Source of the DNA: Bacillota bacterium
GTDB lineage: Bacteria > Bacillota > Negativicutes > CTSoil-072
Assembly (NCBI GenBank): GCA_017889545.1
Contig: JAGFZV010000012.1
Span: 19,147 to 83,146, forward strand
Reading direction: 5' to 3'
DNA: 64,000 nt
Both the position numbers and the translations under genes were made by a program. The notes under the pieces were generated by a model. It was not told where the DNA came from. It worked only from the letters and a program-made list of their open reading frames with translations, and did not search any database. Below are positions 25,274 to 34,209 of the stretch, piece after piece (position 1 is the stretch's first letter; each line of letters opens with the position of its first letter).

Positions 25274-25279
25274 TATAAT
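25274..25279 (+). promoter_or_regulatory. Extended -10 promoter element before dxs
   Basis: TGGTATAAT (25271-25279) has a consensus -10 preceded by TGn; the -35 (TAATCA, 25251-25256) is poor. It lies about 47 bases before the dxs start. Confidence 0.45.
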
Positions 25280-25325
25280 AATGCATGGTATTCATATTGG
25301 CTTGATTATTGAAAGAGGGGAACGC

Positions 25326-27215
25326 ATGTTAAACAACCTGCTTTCTACGGTTGACCGGCCCCAAGATTTGAAAAATTTATCTGTGGCTCAAATGGAACGG
25401 TTGGCTGCGGAAATTCGTGATTTACTTATTAATACAGTTGCCCATAATGGAGGGCACCTTGCCCCTAACCTCGGAGTGGTTGAATTAACCCTGGCTATAC
25501 ATAACGTGTTTGATAGTCCGCGTGATAAAATTATTTGGGATGTTGGTCACCAGGCATACGTTCACAAAATTTTGACCGGCAGAAGAAATCAATTTTCAAC
25601 GATAAGGCAGTTTGGCGGTCTGAGCGGTTTTCCGAAACGAAGCGAAAGCGAACATGACGCTTTTGGCGCCGGACATTCCAGTACATCCATATCGGCAGCT
25701 GTAGGAATGGCGTTAGCCCGTGACATATCAGGGGAACAACATAAAGTTCTAGCCGTGATTGGCGATGGATCACTTACGGGAGGGCAGGCTTATGAAGCTT
25801 TGGATCAGGCTGGACATTTAGGAAATGATTTAATTGTTGTTCTGAATGATAATGAGATGTCGATTGCCCGCAATGTTGGTGCGATGGCAACTTATCTGTC
25901 TAAGATCCGCACCGATCCCACCTATTCACGCGTAAAGCGTGATGTGGAGTTGCTATTGCGCCGTATTCCGGCTATTGGCGAGACGGTTGCCAAGACGGCT
26001 GAAAGGGTTAAAGATAGTTTTAAATATTTTTTAATTCCCGGGATGATTTTTGAAGAATTAGGATTTACTTATTTGGGCCCGATTGACGGGCATAATATCC
26101 CTGCCTTGCTTGATGTTTTGGGAAAAGCTAAGGTAATGCAAGGACCTGTCCTTGTGCATGTGATCACCTGCAAAGGGAAAGGTTATACGCCAGCAGAATG
26201 CAGTGCCGATAAATTTCATGGCATTGGTCCTTTCTGTGTAGAATCAGGGAAAGTCATTTCGAATGGCAATAATCCAACTTACACTTCAATTGCTGGCAAA
26301 GCTTTGGTAGAACTTGCGGATAAGGATCCGGAAATTGTCGCAATTACGGCTGCTATGCCTCAGGGTACCGGCTTAGGGACCTTTTCCGATCGTTTCCCGA
26401 AACGTTTTTTTGATGTGGGTATTGCAGAACCTCATGCCATTACAATGGCTGCAGCGATGGCTGCGGAGGGCAAAAGACCGGTCATTGCAATTTATTCGAC
26501 CTTTTTTCAGCGTGCATATGATCAGGTTGTACATGATGTGTGTTTGCAGGAATTGCCAGTGACTTTTTTATTGGATAGAGCAGGGATCGTCGGTGAAGAT
26601 GGACCTACACACCATGGCGTTTTTGATTTCGCTTATTTGCGGCATATTCCGCACATGACAATTATGACCCCTAAAGATGAAAATGAGTTGCGGCATATGT
26701 TATTTACCGCAATATATCATAATGGTCCGGTTGCCATTCGTTATCCACGAGGGAGTGGACGGGGAGTGCCAATCGATGATCCTTTTCATCAAATTGAAAT
26801 AGGCCGCAGCGAAGAACTGGTTTCCGGACAGGATCTTGTATTCTTAGCGGCAGGCATTATGGTGGAACCTTGTCTTGCCGCCAAAGACTTGTTAGCAGCG
26901 GAAGGTATTCGAGCAGGTGTTGTCAATGCCCGTTTTGTAAAACCTATCGATGTAGAAATGGTGAAAAAGCTATCTGCCAGCGGTGCGGTTATTGTTACCG
27001 TTGAAGATCATGTTTTGCCTGGTGGATTTGGATCGGCTGTTCTGGAATGTATCAATTCACAGAATATATCTGGCGTGAAATTATTGCGGTTAGGACTACC
27101 GGACCAATTTATTGAACATGGCAGCCGTGAGCAGCTTTTGGAACAGTTCGGTTTATCCGCTTCTGGCATCAGTGCTGCAGCCAAGGCGTATTTTTATCAA
27201 TATGGAGCAAAATAG
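25326..27215 (+). CDS. dxs: 1-deoxy-D-xylulose-5-phosphate synthase
   Basis: First enzyme of the MEP isoprenoid pathway, joining pyruvate and glyceraldehyde 3-phosphate with thiamine diphosphate. 629 residues: TPP motif GDGSLTGGQAYEALDQAG with NDNEMSIA, the DXS-specific GAGHSSTSISAA, and the C-terminal transketolase domains (DRAGIVGEDGPTHHG). ATG 25326 follows GAAAGAGGGG; the codon at 25260 would add a non-conserved extension. It is placed between ispA and tlyA, the conserved Firmicute order. Confidence 0.98.
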   Translation: MLNNLLSTVDRPQDLKNLSVAQMERLAAEIRDLLINTVAHNGGHLAPNLGVVELTLAIHNVFDSPRDKIIWDVGHQAYVHKILTGRRNQFSTIRQFGGLSGFPKRSESEHDAFGAGHSSTSISAAVGMALARDISGEQHKVLAVIGDGSLTGGQAYEALDQAGHLGNDLIVVLNDNEMSIARNVGAMATYLSKIRTDPTYSRVKRDVELLLRRIPAIGETVAKTAERVKDSFKYFLIPGMIFEELGFTYLGPIDGHNIPALLDVLGKAKVMQGPVLVHVITCKGKGYTPAECSADKFHGIGPFCVESGKVISNGNNPTYTSIAGKALVELADKDPEIVAITAAMPQGTGLGTFSDRFPKRFFDVGIAEPHAITMAAAMAAEGKRPVIAIYSTFFQRAYDQVVHDVCLQELPVTFLLDRAGIVGEDGPTHHGVFDFAYLRHIPHMTIMTPKDENELRHMLFTAIYHNGPVAIRYPRGSGRGVPIDDPFHQIEIGRSEELVSGQDLVFLAAGIMVEPCLAAKDLLAAEGIRAGVVNARFVKPIDVEMVKKLSASGAVIVTVEDHVLPGGFGSAVLECINSQNISGVKLLRLGLPDQFIEHGSREQLLEQFGLSASGISAAAKAYFYQYGAK

Positions 27216-28022
27216 ATGCAAAAGGAACGATTGGATGTTTTGTTGGTTAATAAGGCGTTAGTTTCCAGCCGTGAGAGAGCAAAAACAACTATCATGGCAG
27301 GCCTGGTGATTGTTGATGGGAAGAAGATTGACAAAGCGGGAACTATGGTGCCGGTTGATGCCGATATTCGTGTTTGTGGCGACAGCATTGGTTATGTAAG
27401 CCGCGGGGGCTTAAAACTGGCAAAAGCGCTTGCTGTTTTTTCGATTGATCTAACTGGTAAAGTGGCTGCTGATGTTGGTGCTTCCACCGGCGGTTTTACG
27501 GATTGCGCACTGAAAAACGGTGCAATCCGTGTATATGCGGTTGATGTCGGTTACGGACAACTCGCATGGTCTTTAAGGACGGACGCGAGGGTTGTCAACA
27601 TGGAAAGGACGAATATCCGAACTGTTGAACCAGAACATATCGGTGAACTTTTGGACTTTGTATCAATTGATGTAGCGTTTATTTCTCTGGAAAAAGTTTT
27701 GCCGGCTGTTTATAGTTTATTGCTGCCTCAGGGGATAGTCGTGGCGTTGATTAAACCCCAATTTGAGGCTGGCAGAGAAAAGGTGGGTAAAAAAGGAGTA
27801 ATAAAAGATCCGAAAGTTCACCGGGAAGTAATTCAGCATGTTTTGGAAGTTGCTCAAAAAATGGGCTTTGCTTCGCAAGGGCTGACATTTTCACCGGTTA
27901 AAGGACCAGAAGGCAATATTGAATATCTGCTTTTACTGAAAAAAACGTCTGAAACCAGCAAAGTGACAGACGAAATTGTTGAACAGGTAGTACAGGAAGC
28001 ACATACTGCATTAATAGGTTGA
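27216..28022 (+). CDS. tlyA: TlyA-family rRNA 2'-O-methyltransferase (hemolysin A family)
   Basis: 268 residues: an N-terminal S4 RNA-binding domain (RLDVLLVNKALVSSRERAKTTIMAG) and an FtsJ-type methyltransferase domain (ADVGASTGGFTDCALKNGA, YAVDVGYGQLAW, IDVAFISLEKVLP, ALIKPQFEAGREKVGKKGVI). TlyA methylates ribosomal RNA and determines capreomycin sensitivity in mycobacteria. It starts immediately after the dxs stop. Confidence 0.95.
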   Translation: MQKERLDVLLVNKALVSSRERAKTTIMAGLVIVDGKKIDKAGTMVPVDADIRVCGDSIGYVSRGGLKLAKALAVFSIDLTGKVAADVGASTGGFTDCALKNGAIRVYAVDVGYGQLAWSLRTDARVVNMERTNIRTVEPEHIGELLDFVSIDVAFISLEKVLPAVYSLLLPQGIVVALIKPQFEAGREKVGKKGVIKDPKVHREVIQHVLEVAQKMGFASQGLTFSPVKGPEGNIEYLLLLKKTSETSKVTDEIVEQVVQEAHTALIG

Positions 28023-28036
28023 TGGAGGTTGACGAT

Positions 28037-28906
28037 GTGTTGACGATCGGTCTCTTTCCCAATACGAAAAAACAGAGCGTAGGGACAGTGTTGGCTTGGA
28101 TGGTGCAGTATTTTAAAGAACGGAACGTAAAAATCCTGCTAAGCGAGGCTGTTGCTGAGGAAATGGGTTACCCTGAACTTGCCGGAAACCGTGAAAAAAT
28201 GCAGCGCGAAATCATGCTGGGGATCACGTTGGGTGGAGATGGCACACTCTTGAGCACAGCACGTGAAATTGCTCCGGTAGGAATTCCGGTTTGCGGCGTA
28301 AATATGGGACAGCTTGGCTTTCTTACGGAAGTTGAACTTCCACAGCTTAGCTTGGCTTTGGACAAAATAATCAACGGAGATTATTATATTGAAGAACGGC
28401 TGATGCTGGATGCAATGGTTGTCAGAAATAAAGAAACAATTTATCTTTCATCGGCATTAAACGATGTTGTTGTCAGCAAGGGCGGATTTTCCCGCATGAT
28501 ACGGATGAAGCTTTTTGTTGACGGACAATTCACAGCGGATTATCCGGCGGATGGGCTGATTGTCGCTACCTCAACCGGTTCTACGGGTTATTCTCTGTCT
28601 GCCGGAGGACCTATCGTGAATCCTAATTTGAAAGTAATTATTTTAACGCCAATTTGCCCGCATTCTCTCCACACAAGATCTTTAGTCGTATCGGAAAAAG
28701 AAGAAATTAAAATTGTATTTCGAGCAACGCATGATGACATTGTATTGACAGTGGATGGGCAAACAGTATATAAATTGCTGCCGGATGATGTTGTTCTGGT
28801 GAAGCGGTCTGAACATCGAGCGCGGTTTGTACGGTTTTTTGAGTCCAGTTATTATCAGACTTTACGGACGAAACTGCGACGAGGCGATGAAAATGAAATT
28901 ATCTAA
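28037..28906 (+). CDS. nadK: NAD kinase
   Basis: Phosphorylates NAD to NADP. 289 residues with GGDG (66-69, LGGDGTLL) and the second nucleotide-binding motif ALNDVVVSKG, then the DGLIVATSTGSTGYSLSAGGP stretch (cut here to its key residues D, TGSTGYS). GTG 28037 is preferred: GGAGG (28024-28028) is 8 bases upstream and the protein then starts LTIGLFPNT as in homologues; ATG 28022 overlaps that site. It is followed by mnmM with a 14-base overlap. Confidence 0.95.
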   Translation: MLTIGLFPNTKKQSVGTVLAWMVQYFKERNVKILLSEAVAEEMGYPELAGNREKMQREIMLGITLGGDGTLLSTAREIAPVGIPVCGVNMGQLGFLTEVELPQLSLALDKIINGDYYIEERLMLDAMVVRNKETIYLSSALNDVVVSKGGFSRMIRMKLFVDGQFTADYPADGLIVATSTGSTGYSLSAGGPIVNPNLKVIILTPICPHSLHTRSLVVSEKEEIKIVFRATHDDIVLTVDGQTVYKLLPDDVVLVKRSEHRARFVRFFESSYYQTLRTKLRRGDENEII

Positions 28907-29492
28907 TGCAGTAAAGATGGCTCATCAGTTCTTGTCTGACCGGTTGTCTAATGCGCAGTATGTTGTTGATGCAACTGCCGGTAACGGTTATGATACTTTG
29001 TTTTTGGCGAAAAATACTTCGGAGAACGCGACTATTTTCGCATTCGATATACAGCAAATTGCGTTGGATAAAGCCAGAAAGCTTATTGATAATCATGGCT
29101 TTTCATCTAAAATACGATATATTTTGGACAGTCATGTTGATATTGCTTCTTATGCAGATCATCAGATCGATGTTGTCATGTTTAATCTGGGTTATTTGCC
29201 CGGAGGTTCTCATGCAATTACGACCCAGGCAAAAACTACTGTGCTGGCATTGCAAAACGTATTGCCGCATCTTTCCTTGAACGGCATGGTATCAGTGGTT
29301 GCTTACCCTGGACATCCGGCGGGAACAGAAGAACAATTGCTGCTTAAGGACTTCTTGCAATCGCTTCCGCAGCAAACATATACTGTCAGTAGTTATGTGA
29401 TATTGAATCAGATTCATCATCCGCCGGTATTGTACATGATTGAAAAAGTAGGAGGAAAAGCCGATGAAGGGACTGCGTCACGCAAAAATTAA
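28893..29492 (+). CDS. mnmM: tRNA mnm5U methyltransferase MnmM (YtqB family)
   Basis: 199 residues, class I SAM methyltransferase. SAM loop VVDATAGNGYDTLFLA, acidic residue in IFAFDIQ, and the family signature MFNLGYLPGGSH. The YtqB family, present in Firmicutes, completes 5-methylaminomethyl-uridine at tRNA position 34 (shown for B. subtilis). ATG 28893 is chosen by 8-base spacing to GAGG; ATG 28887 is an alternative. It overlaps nadK upstream and argR downstream (29 bases). Confidence 0.88.
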   Translation: MKLSNAVKMAHQFLSDRLSNAQYVVDATAGNGYDTLFLAKNTSENATIFAFDIQQIALDKARKLIDNHGFSSKIRYILDSHVDIASYADHQIDVVMFNLGYLPGGSHAITTQAKTTVLALQNVLPHLSLNGMVSVVAYPGHPAGTEEQLLLKDFLQSLPQQTYTVSSYVILNQIHHPPVLYMIEKVGGKADEGTASRKN

Positions 29493-29919
29493 AGAAATTA
29501 TAGAACATCGAGTGATTGAGACGCAAGAAGATTTGGCCGAGGCTCTGAGGAAAGAGAATATTATTGTGACTCAAGCTACTGTGTCACGGGATATCAAAGA
29601 GTTAATGCTGGTTAAAACGCCAACAAGCGATGGCCGGTATCATTATGCACTTCCTAAGGAACAAAATATCGTTCTCTCACAATCCCGTATGGAGAGAACG
29701 TTCAGGGATTCACTTGTGGCGATTGACTACAGTCTAAACATCATCGTTTTAAAAACTTTGCCGGGTACGGCGCAGGCGATTGCTTACACTGTGGATTCTG
29801 CAAGATGGCCGGAAATACTAGGCACGGTTGCCGGTGATGATACAATTTTTATTATTGTCAAACCACCGGAAGCTGTACAACAAGTTTTGGCAAGGTTCAA
29901 AGCTTTGGTGCAACCGTAA
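29464..29919 (+). CDS. argR: Arginine repressor ArgR/AhrC
   Basis: 151 residues: an N-terminal winged helix (TQEDLAEALRKENIIVTQATVSRDIKEL) and a C-terminal arginine-binding oligomerisation domain ending GTVAGDDTIFIIVK. It represses arginine synthesis when arginine is abundant. AGGAGG lies 9 bases before ATG 29464, inside the end of mnmM. The argR-recN order is conserved in Firmicutes. Confidence 0.97.
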   Translation: MKGLRHAKIKEIIEHRVIETQEDLAEALRKENIIVTQATVSRDIKELMLVKTPTSDGRYHYALPKEQNIVLSQSRMERTFRDSLVAIDYSLNIIVLKTLPGTAQAIAYTVDSARWPEILGTVAGDDTIFIIVKPPEAVQQVLARFKALVQP

Positions 29920-29953
29920 AAGTTATGATTATGGGCAAAGCGGGGAATGGCAA

Positions 29954-31690
29954 TTGCTAAAGTCCTTACACGTAATTAATTTTGCGCTGATTGAGGAAGC
30001 GCAAATCGATTTTGTCGCCGGGTTAAACATCTTGACAGGGGAAACCGGCGCGGGAAAATCAATCCTAATTGATGCATTCAACAGTGTTTTAGGAGGTCGG
30101 TCTTCAGTAGATACGATCCGTTCCGGCTGTGATTATTTTCGCGTGGAAGCTGTTTTCGATATCCCGTCGTCTAACCCAGTGACCTGTTTATTGGAAGAAC
30201 AAGGAATACCATTGGAAGATGACAGCCAGCTTATTCTGAGCCGCCGTCTGTCTATACATGGAAAAAATATCATCCTGGCAAACGGTTGCAACGTTCCCTT
30301 GTCTACGTTAAGAAAAATAGGCGCTTTTTTGGTTGATATGCATGGTCAGCATGAAAATCAAGCGCTTCTGCATCCGGAGTTTTATTTGACCTTGGTTGAC
30401 TCTCATTCGCCAGCGATAAAACCTATTCTTGCCTCTTACCAAGGACTGTACCAAGAATGGCAGGAAGTAAAGAAGCAGTTGGCGGCAACAGAAGATAACG
30501 CCCGGGAACGTGCGCAAAGATTGGATATGCTCACTTGGCAAACTCAGGAAATTGCCATGGCAAACCTTAGAATCGGCGAAGAAGAAATGTTGAAGCAAGA
30601 GATTTCTTTTCTCACCAATGCAGAAAAAATTACACACTCCATTCAGCGGATCCATGCGCTCTTTTTTGAAGGAAGGCCAGACAATAACGGAGTTATTGCT
30701 GACTTAGCCGATATCCGGCGAGAATTAGAAAGTATTGTCCGTTTTGACGATCATCTCCAGGCGCAATTGACTGCGATTGGCGATGCTTACTATCAATTGG
30801 AAGAAACAAGTGCTAATCTGCGTGACTATGCGGAAACCACTGATTTTGATCCTGAACGGCTGTCGCAATTGCAAGAACGGATGGATATCATCTACAAGTT
30901 AAAGAAGAAGTATGGGTCATCAGAAGAGGAAATTTTGGAATATTATCGCCTGGCGCTGAAAGAATTAACTGATATTTCCAATCATGAAGAACGGATGGAA
31001 AAAATCTTAAATACAAAGAATGTATTGGAAGCGCGCCTGGCAGCGAAAGCTGACGAACTACATCGAGCCCGCTGTCAGACCGCCGAAGATATGGCCAAAT
31101 CAGTGTGTTCCCATTTGACGGACATGTCAATGCCGAATGCGATATTGGCTGCAAAGGTTATTCCGACAAATGGTTTTTCTCCTACGGGATCCGATGAACT
31201 CGCTTTATTATTCTCAGCCAATCCAGGTGAAGAACCGAAGCCGTTGCAAAAAATTGCTTCAGGTGGTGAATTGTCTCGAATCGCATTAGCGATTAAGTCT
31301 GTTTCTGCTAAACGGGATGATGTTGGAACCATGGTGTTTGATGAAATCGATACAGGAATCGGAGGTCAGACTGCGCTCAAGGTAGGCGAAAAAATTGGCA
31401 AGTTAGGCTGTGAAAAACAAGTGCTATGCATCACTCATTTGCCACATATTGCTTGTATGGCCGATTCACATATTTATATTGAAAAAACAATTGACGGTGA
31501 ACGAACCCAGACTATTGTGCGAACGCTGGACCATCAATCGCGCTTAACAGAGCTTGCAAGAATGATGGGCGGCGATGGTTCAAACCAGTTGGCGGTAGAC
31601 AATGCTGAACAGCTGTTGATTGCAGCTCAGGCAAAAAAAGAATGTTGGAAAAGTGAAGCACAGGACTGCGCTTGCACAAATGGAGGCTGA
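29954..31690 (+). CDS. recN: DNA repair protein RecN
   Basis: SMC-like ATPase for double-strand break repair, 578 residues. Walker A GETGAGKS is at 29-36, a long coiled-coil middle follows, and the C-terminal half has the ABC signature [14 protein letters not shown] and Walker [15 protein letters not shown] 29954 is chosen because the protein then begins [14 protein letters not shown], the family N-terminus; frames extending upstream run into argR. Its end nearly touches spo0A, whereas spoIVB usually lies between them in Bacillus and many Clostridia. Confidence 0.96.
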   Translation: MLKSLHVINFALIEEAQIDFVAGLNILTGETGAGKSILIDAFNSVLGGRSSVDTIRSGCDYFRVEAVFDIPSSNPVTCLLEEQGIPLEDDSQLILSRRLSIHGKNIILANGCNVPLSTLRKIGAFLVDMHGQHENQALLHPEFYLTLVDSHSPAIKPILASYQGLYQEWQEVKKQLAATEDNARERAQRLDMLTWQTQEIAMANLRIGEEEMLKQEISFLTNAEKITHSIQRIHALFFEGRPDNNGVIADLADIRRELESIVRFDDHLQAQLTAIGDAYYQLEETSANLRDYAETTDFDPERLSQLQERMDIIYKLKKKYGSSEEEILEYYRLALKELTDISNHEERMEKILNTKNVLEARLAAKADELHRARCQTAEDMAKSVCSHLTDMSMPNAILAAKVIPTNGFSPTGSDELALLFSANPGEEPKPLQKIASGGELSRIALAIKSVSAKRDDVGTMVFDEIDTGIGGQTALKVGEKIGKLGCEKQVLCITHLPHIACMADSHIYIEKTIDGERTQTIVRTLDHQSRLTELARMMGGDGSNQLAVDNAEQLLIAAQAKKECWKSEAQDCACTNGG

Positions 31691-31700
31691 GCTTGTAATC

Positions 31701-32471
31701 ATGAATGAGAAGATTAAGGTAGCGATCGCTGATGACAACCGTGGCTTTTCAAGTCTTATGGAAGAATGTCTGCTGCGGCAACCAGATATTGATCTAGTTG
31801 GAGTTGCATACGACGGCGAAGAAATTTTGCGAATTATACAAGGACAAAAACCGGATGTAGTTGTATTAGATATGATCATGCCGCATTTGGATGGTATGGG
31901 CGTATTGGAGCGGCTGAATGATGCCGGTGGCCCGAAGCCCAAAATCATCATGTTGACGGCTTTTGGGCAGGAAAGTATTACACAGCGCGTCATGGAATTA
32001 GGAGCGGATTATTATGTTTTAAAGCCGTTCAATATTGAAGTGCTGATCAATCGAATTCGGCAACTGGCTACCCAGTCTCACGTTCAGCGATCGTCAACAG
32101 TGCAAAATGTCAAAAATCCTTCCATGGAAGCGATCATTACCGATATTATCCGTGACATTGGCATTCCGGCTCACATTAAAGGATATCAGTATTTGCGTGA
32201 TGCAATTATGATCATTTGCGCCGAACCGGACCTTTTAGGTGCGATTACAAAAACGCTGTATCCGATGATTGCTGAGAAGCATGCAACAACTCCAAGCCGG
32301 GTAGAGCGAGCGATCCGGCATGCCATTGAAGTGACATGGAGCCGCGGTAATGTAGATGTCATTAATAAAATTTTTGGCCGTGATGTCATGACAGACAAAG
32401 GAAAACCGACAAATTCTGAATTTATTGCGATTATCGCTGATAAAATACGAATTGATATGCAACAAGAATAG
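31701..32471 (+). CDS. spo0A: Sporulation master regulator Spo0A
   Basis: 256 residues. The receiver domain has the acidic pair D11/D12, phosphorylation site D57 (VVLDMIMP), T86 and K108 (LKPF). The C-terminal Spo0A DNA-binding domain holds the recognition helix [18 protein letters not shown], diagnostic for Spo0A. When phosphorylated it switches the cell to sporulation. ATG 31701 gives [13 protein letters not shown] as in homologues; the GGAGG at 31682-31686 is rather distant (14 bases), and ATG 31680 in frame is possible. The gene is intact, so the organism belongs to an endospore-forming lineage. Confidence 0.97.
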   Translation: MNEKIKVAIADDNRGFSSLMEECLLRQPDIDLVGVAYDGEEILRIIQGQKPDVVVLDMIMPHLDGMGVLERLNDAGGPKPKIIMLTAFGQESITQRVMELGADYYVLKPFNIEVLINRIRQLATQSHVQRSSTVQNVKNPSMEAIITDIIRDIGIPAHIKGYQYLRDAIMIICAEPDLLGAITKTLYPMIAEKHATTPSRVERAIRHAIEVTWSRGNVDVINKIFGRDVMTDKGKPTNSEFIAIIADKIRIDMQQE

Positions 32472-32504
32472 CGGAAATAAAATTAAGCAATAAAGGAGAA
32501 AGAA

Positions 32505-33191
32505 ATGGAAACGTACGAAAAATTACTACGAGGCAATTCAAGGGTGAAAATTCTGATGGGTGAGTTTGGCAGCGGAAAAACGGAATTGGCAATAAATTAT
32601 GCATTGGCTTTACGTGATCAGGGAGCTGATACTGCGATTGTGGATATCGATTTGGTAAAGCCTTATTTTCGTACCCGCGAGAATAGCATGATTTTGCAGA
32701 AACATGGTGTCCTGTTGGTTGCACCGGATAAAAATTTGGCGAATGCTGATCTGCCGATTCTTCCGCATGAACTATCCAGAATACTGCATGGGACAAACCA
32801 TGAGGTGGTTATGGATGTCGGCGGCGGTGAATCTGCCATTGTGCTTGGCCAGCTGTGTAAGGAATTCGAAAAATCTACTTATCAGGCGATAATGGTCGTC
32901 AATACCCGTAGGCCGTTTACCCGGGATAAAGAGGGAATTATCCAAACTTTACGACGTATTGAAAAAGCTTCCCGTTTGAAAATCAGCGGATTGATCAGCA
33001 ATACTAACCTTGCTGACGAGACTACTTGCGAGCATGTTTATGAGGGGTTGCAAATAGTTGAAGCAGCGGCTGCAGAATTACAGTTGCCAATTTTATGGGT
33101 TGTTGCACCGGAATGGCTGGCGGAAGAGGTAAAGGTTGACTATCCTTTGTTCATTTTGAAACCATATACACAATATCCTTGGATGATATGA
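32505..33191 (+). CDS. P-loop ATPase of the CobQ/CobB/MinD/ParA group, function unknown
   Basis: 228 residues, soluble. A Walker A variant GEFGSGKT is at 19-26, followed by the acidic strand TAIVDIDLVKPYFRTRE (switch I-like) and a VVMDVGGGESA strand (about residues 102-112) in the Walker B position; VVNTRRPFTRD and GLISNTNLADET resemble the nucleotide-base strands of SIMIBI ATPases. The N-terminal KGGxxK 'deviant' motif of MinD/ParA is absent. I do not recognise the biological role. It starts 33 bases after spo0A with AAAGGAG upstream and precedes the NUDIX gene in the same operon. Confidence 0.8.
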   Translation: METYEKLLRGNSRVKILMGEFGSGKTELAINYALALRDQGADTAIVDIDLVKPYFRTRENSMILQKHGVLLVAPDKNLANADLPILPHELSRILHGTNHEVVMDVGGGESAIVLGQLCKEFEKSTYQAIMVVNTRRPFTRDKEGIIQTLRRIEKASRLKISGLISNTNLADETTCEHVYEGLQIVEAAAAELQLPILWVVAPEWLAEEVKVDYPLFILKPYTQYPWMI

Positions 33192-33232
33192 AGAATAAAT
33201 ATTGCAAAGGGATATGTCGGGGGCGAGCATGA

Positions 33233-33763
33233 ATGGATTTGCGAGAAAAATTAATTGAATCGAAACTGTTGTATGATGGAAAAATTTTAAAATTACGTTT
33301 TGATACTGTAACGCTACCCGATGGCGAACTTAGTACGAGAGAAATTGTGGAACATCCCGGTGCGGTTGCTATCGTTCCTATCACTGCAGATGGCCGAATT
33401 GTACTGGTTCGCCAATACAGACATGCTATCGGCGATCTCATGTTAGAGATCCCGGCCGGCAAGCTGGACGCGGGCGAAGATCCGCTAGCGTGCGCTTATC
33501 GTGAATTGGAGGAGGAAACGGGTTATTCCGCTGGTTCTTTACGGTATTTGTCCAGCGTATACACCACTCCCGGTTTTACGAACGAAAAGATTCATTTGTA
33601 TGTGGCCGGCCAGTTATGCGAAACAAAACAAAGGACGGACAATGATGAATTCATAAACGTAGAGATTTATTCTTGTATGCAAATACGGTCATTAATTGAT
33701 ACCGGTGTTATTTGTGATGCGAAGACGATGCTTGCTTTATTGCTTTCCGGCGTTCTGTCGTAA
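33233..33763 (+). CDS. nudF: NUDIX hydrolase, ADP-ribose pyrophosphatase type
   Basis: 176 residues with a complete Nudix box: GKLDAGEDPLACAYRELEEE followed by TGY (Gx5Ex7REUxEExGU). The surrounding sequence (REIVEHPGAVAIVP, LVRQYRHAI, LEIPAGKLD) is that of ADP-ribose pyrophosphatases. ATG 33233 follows GGGGGCGAG. It is the last gene of the long xseA-to-nudF cluster and ends before a 20-base-stem terminator. Confidence 0.92.
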   Translation: MDLREKLIESKLLYDGKILKLRFDTVTLPDGELSTREIVEHPGAVAIVPITADGRIVLVRQYRHAIGDLMLEIPAGKLDAGEDPLACAYRELEEETGYSAGSLRYLSSVYTTPGFTNEKIHLYVAGQLCETKQRTDNDEFINVEIYSCMQIRSLIDTGVICDAKTMLALLLSGVLS

Positions 33764-33777
33764 GTAACAGGAAATAG

Positions 33778-33826
33778 AAATGGGGCTGAAGAAAACAAAC
33801 AATGTGTTTTCTTCAGCCCCATTTTA
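33778..33826 (+). terminator. Very strong terminator after the NUDIX gene
   Basis: A perfect 20-base stem (33778-33797 / 33805-33824, core GGGGCTGAAGAAAACA) with a 7-base loop, ending in TTTTA. The A-rich 5' flank means it may work in both directions. Confidence 0.92.
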
Positions 33827-33860
33827 GTACACCAGAAAGTATAAATTTTATCTGGTGTAC
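33827..33860. repeat. Perfect 10-base inverted repeat next to the terminator
   Basis: GTACACCAGA (33827-33836) and TCTGGTGTAC (33851-33860) flank a 14-base AT-rich loop. It begins directly after the preceding terminator. It may be an extra hairpin or a protein-binding site; its role is unknown. Confidence 0.6.
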
Positions 33861-33898
33861 ATAAGTGCAACCAGCGGCTTCCGCCATCGCTATAAAAG

Positions 33899-33917
33899 CT
33901 CGGCGCAAGCCGGGTTT
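33899..33917 (-). terminator. Possible terminator of the reverse-strand cassette
   Basis: CTCGGC (33899-33904) pairs with GCCGGG (33909-33914) around GCAA. T-runs follow on both strands (AGCTTTTAT on the - strand). Outer arms CGCCAT (33882-33887) and ATGGCG (33924-33929) can extend it. Confidence 0.45.
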
Positions 33918-33942
33918 TCTAACATGGCGAAATGCAGTTTTT

Positions 33943-34185
33943 TTACTGTTTCGCCGCTTCTATCATTTTTTTTATTTCAGTTGAAGTTGGTATTTTTCCA
34001 ACGGATGTGACCAGACCATCAATGACTATGGCCGGAGTTCTCATTACGCCATAGCCGGCAATTTCTTTCGCATTGTCAACTTTAATAATTTCGGCCTGAG
34101 TTTGTAATTCCTGATCCGCTTTCACTACTTCTTTGTAAAGTTGGTCGCATTTTGAACATCCATAACCTAAAATTTTAATTTCCAT
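33943..34185 (-). CDS. Small thioredoxin-family protein (redox-active disulfide protein 2 type)
   Basis: 80 residues with the redox motif C10-S-K-C13 (LGYGCSKCDQLY) and the cis-proline loop MRTPAIVIDG, which is a minimal thioredoxin fold. Such proteins commonly follow ArsR-type regulators and the SO_0444/ArsP-like permeases, where they may reduce arsenic or metal species; that is context inference. The start is set at 34185, since AGGAGG (complement of 34193-34198) lies just upstream; the ATG at 34203 overlaps it. It is the last gene of the reverse cassette. Confidence 0.9.
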   Translation of the reverse strand: MEIKILGYGCSKCDQLYKEVVKADQELQTQAEIIKVDNAKEIAGYGVMRTPAIVIDGLVTSVGKIPTSTEIKKMIEAAKQ

Positions 34186-34209
34186 CGTAGTTCCTCCTAT
34201 CATATGTGA

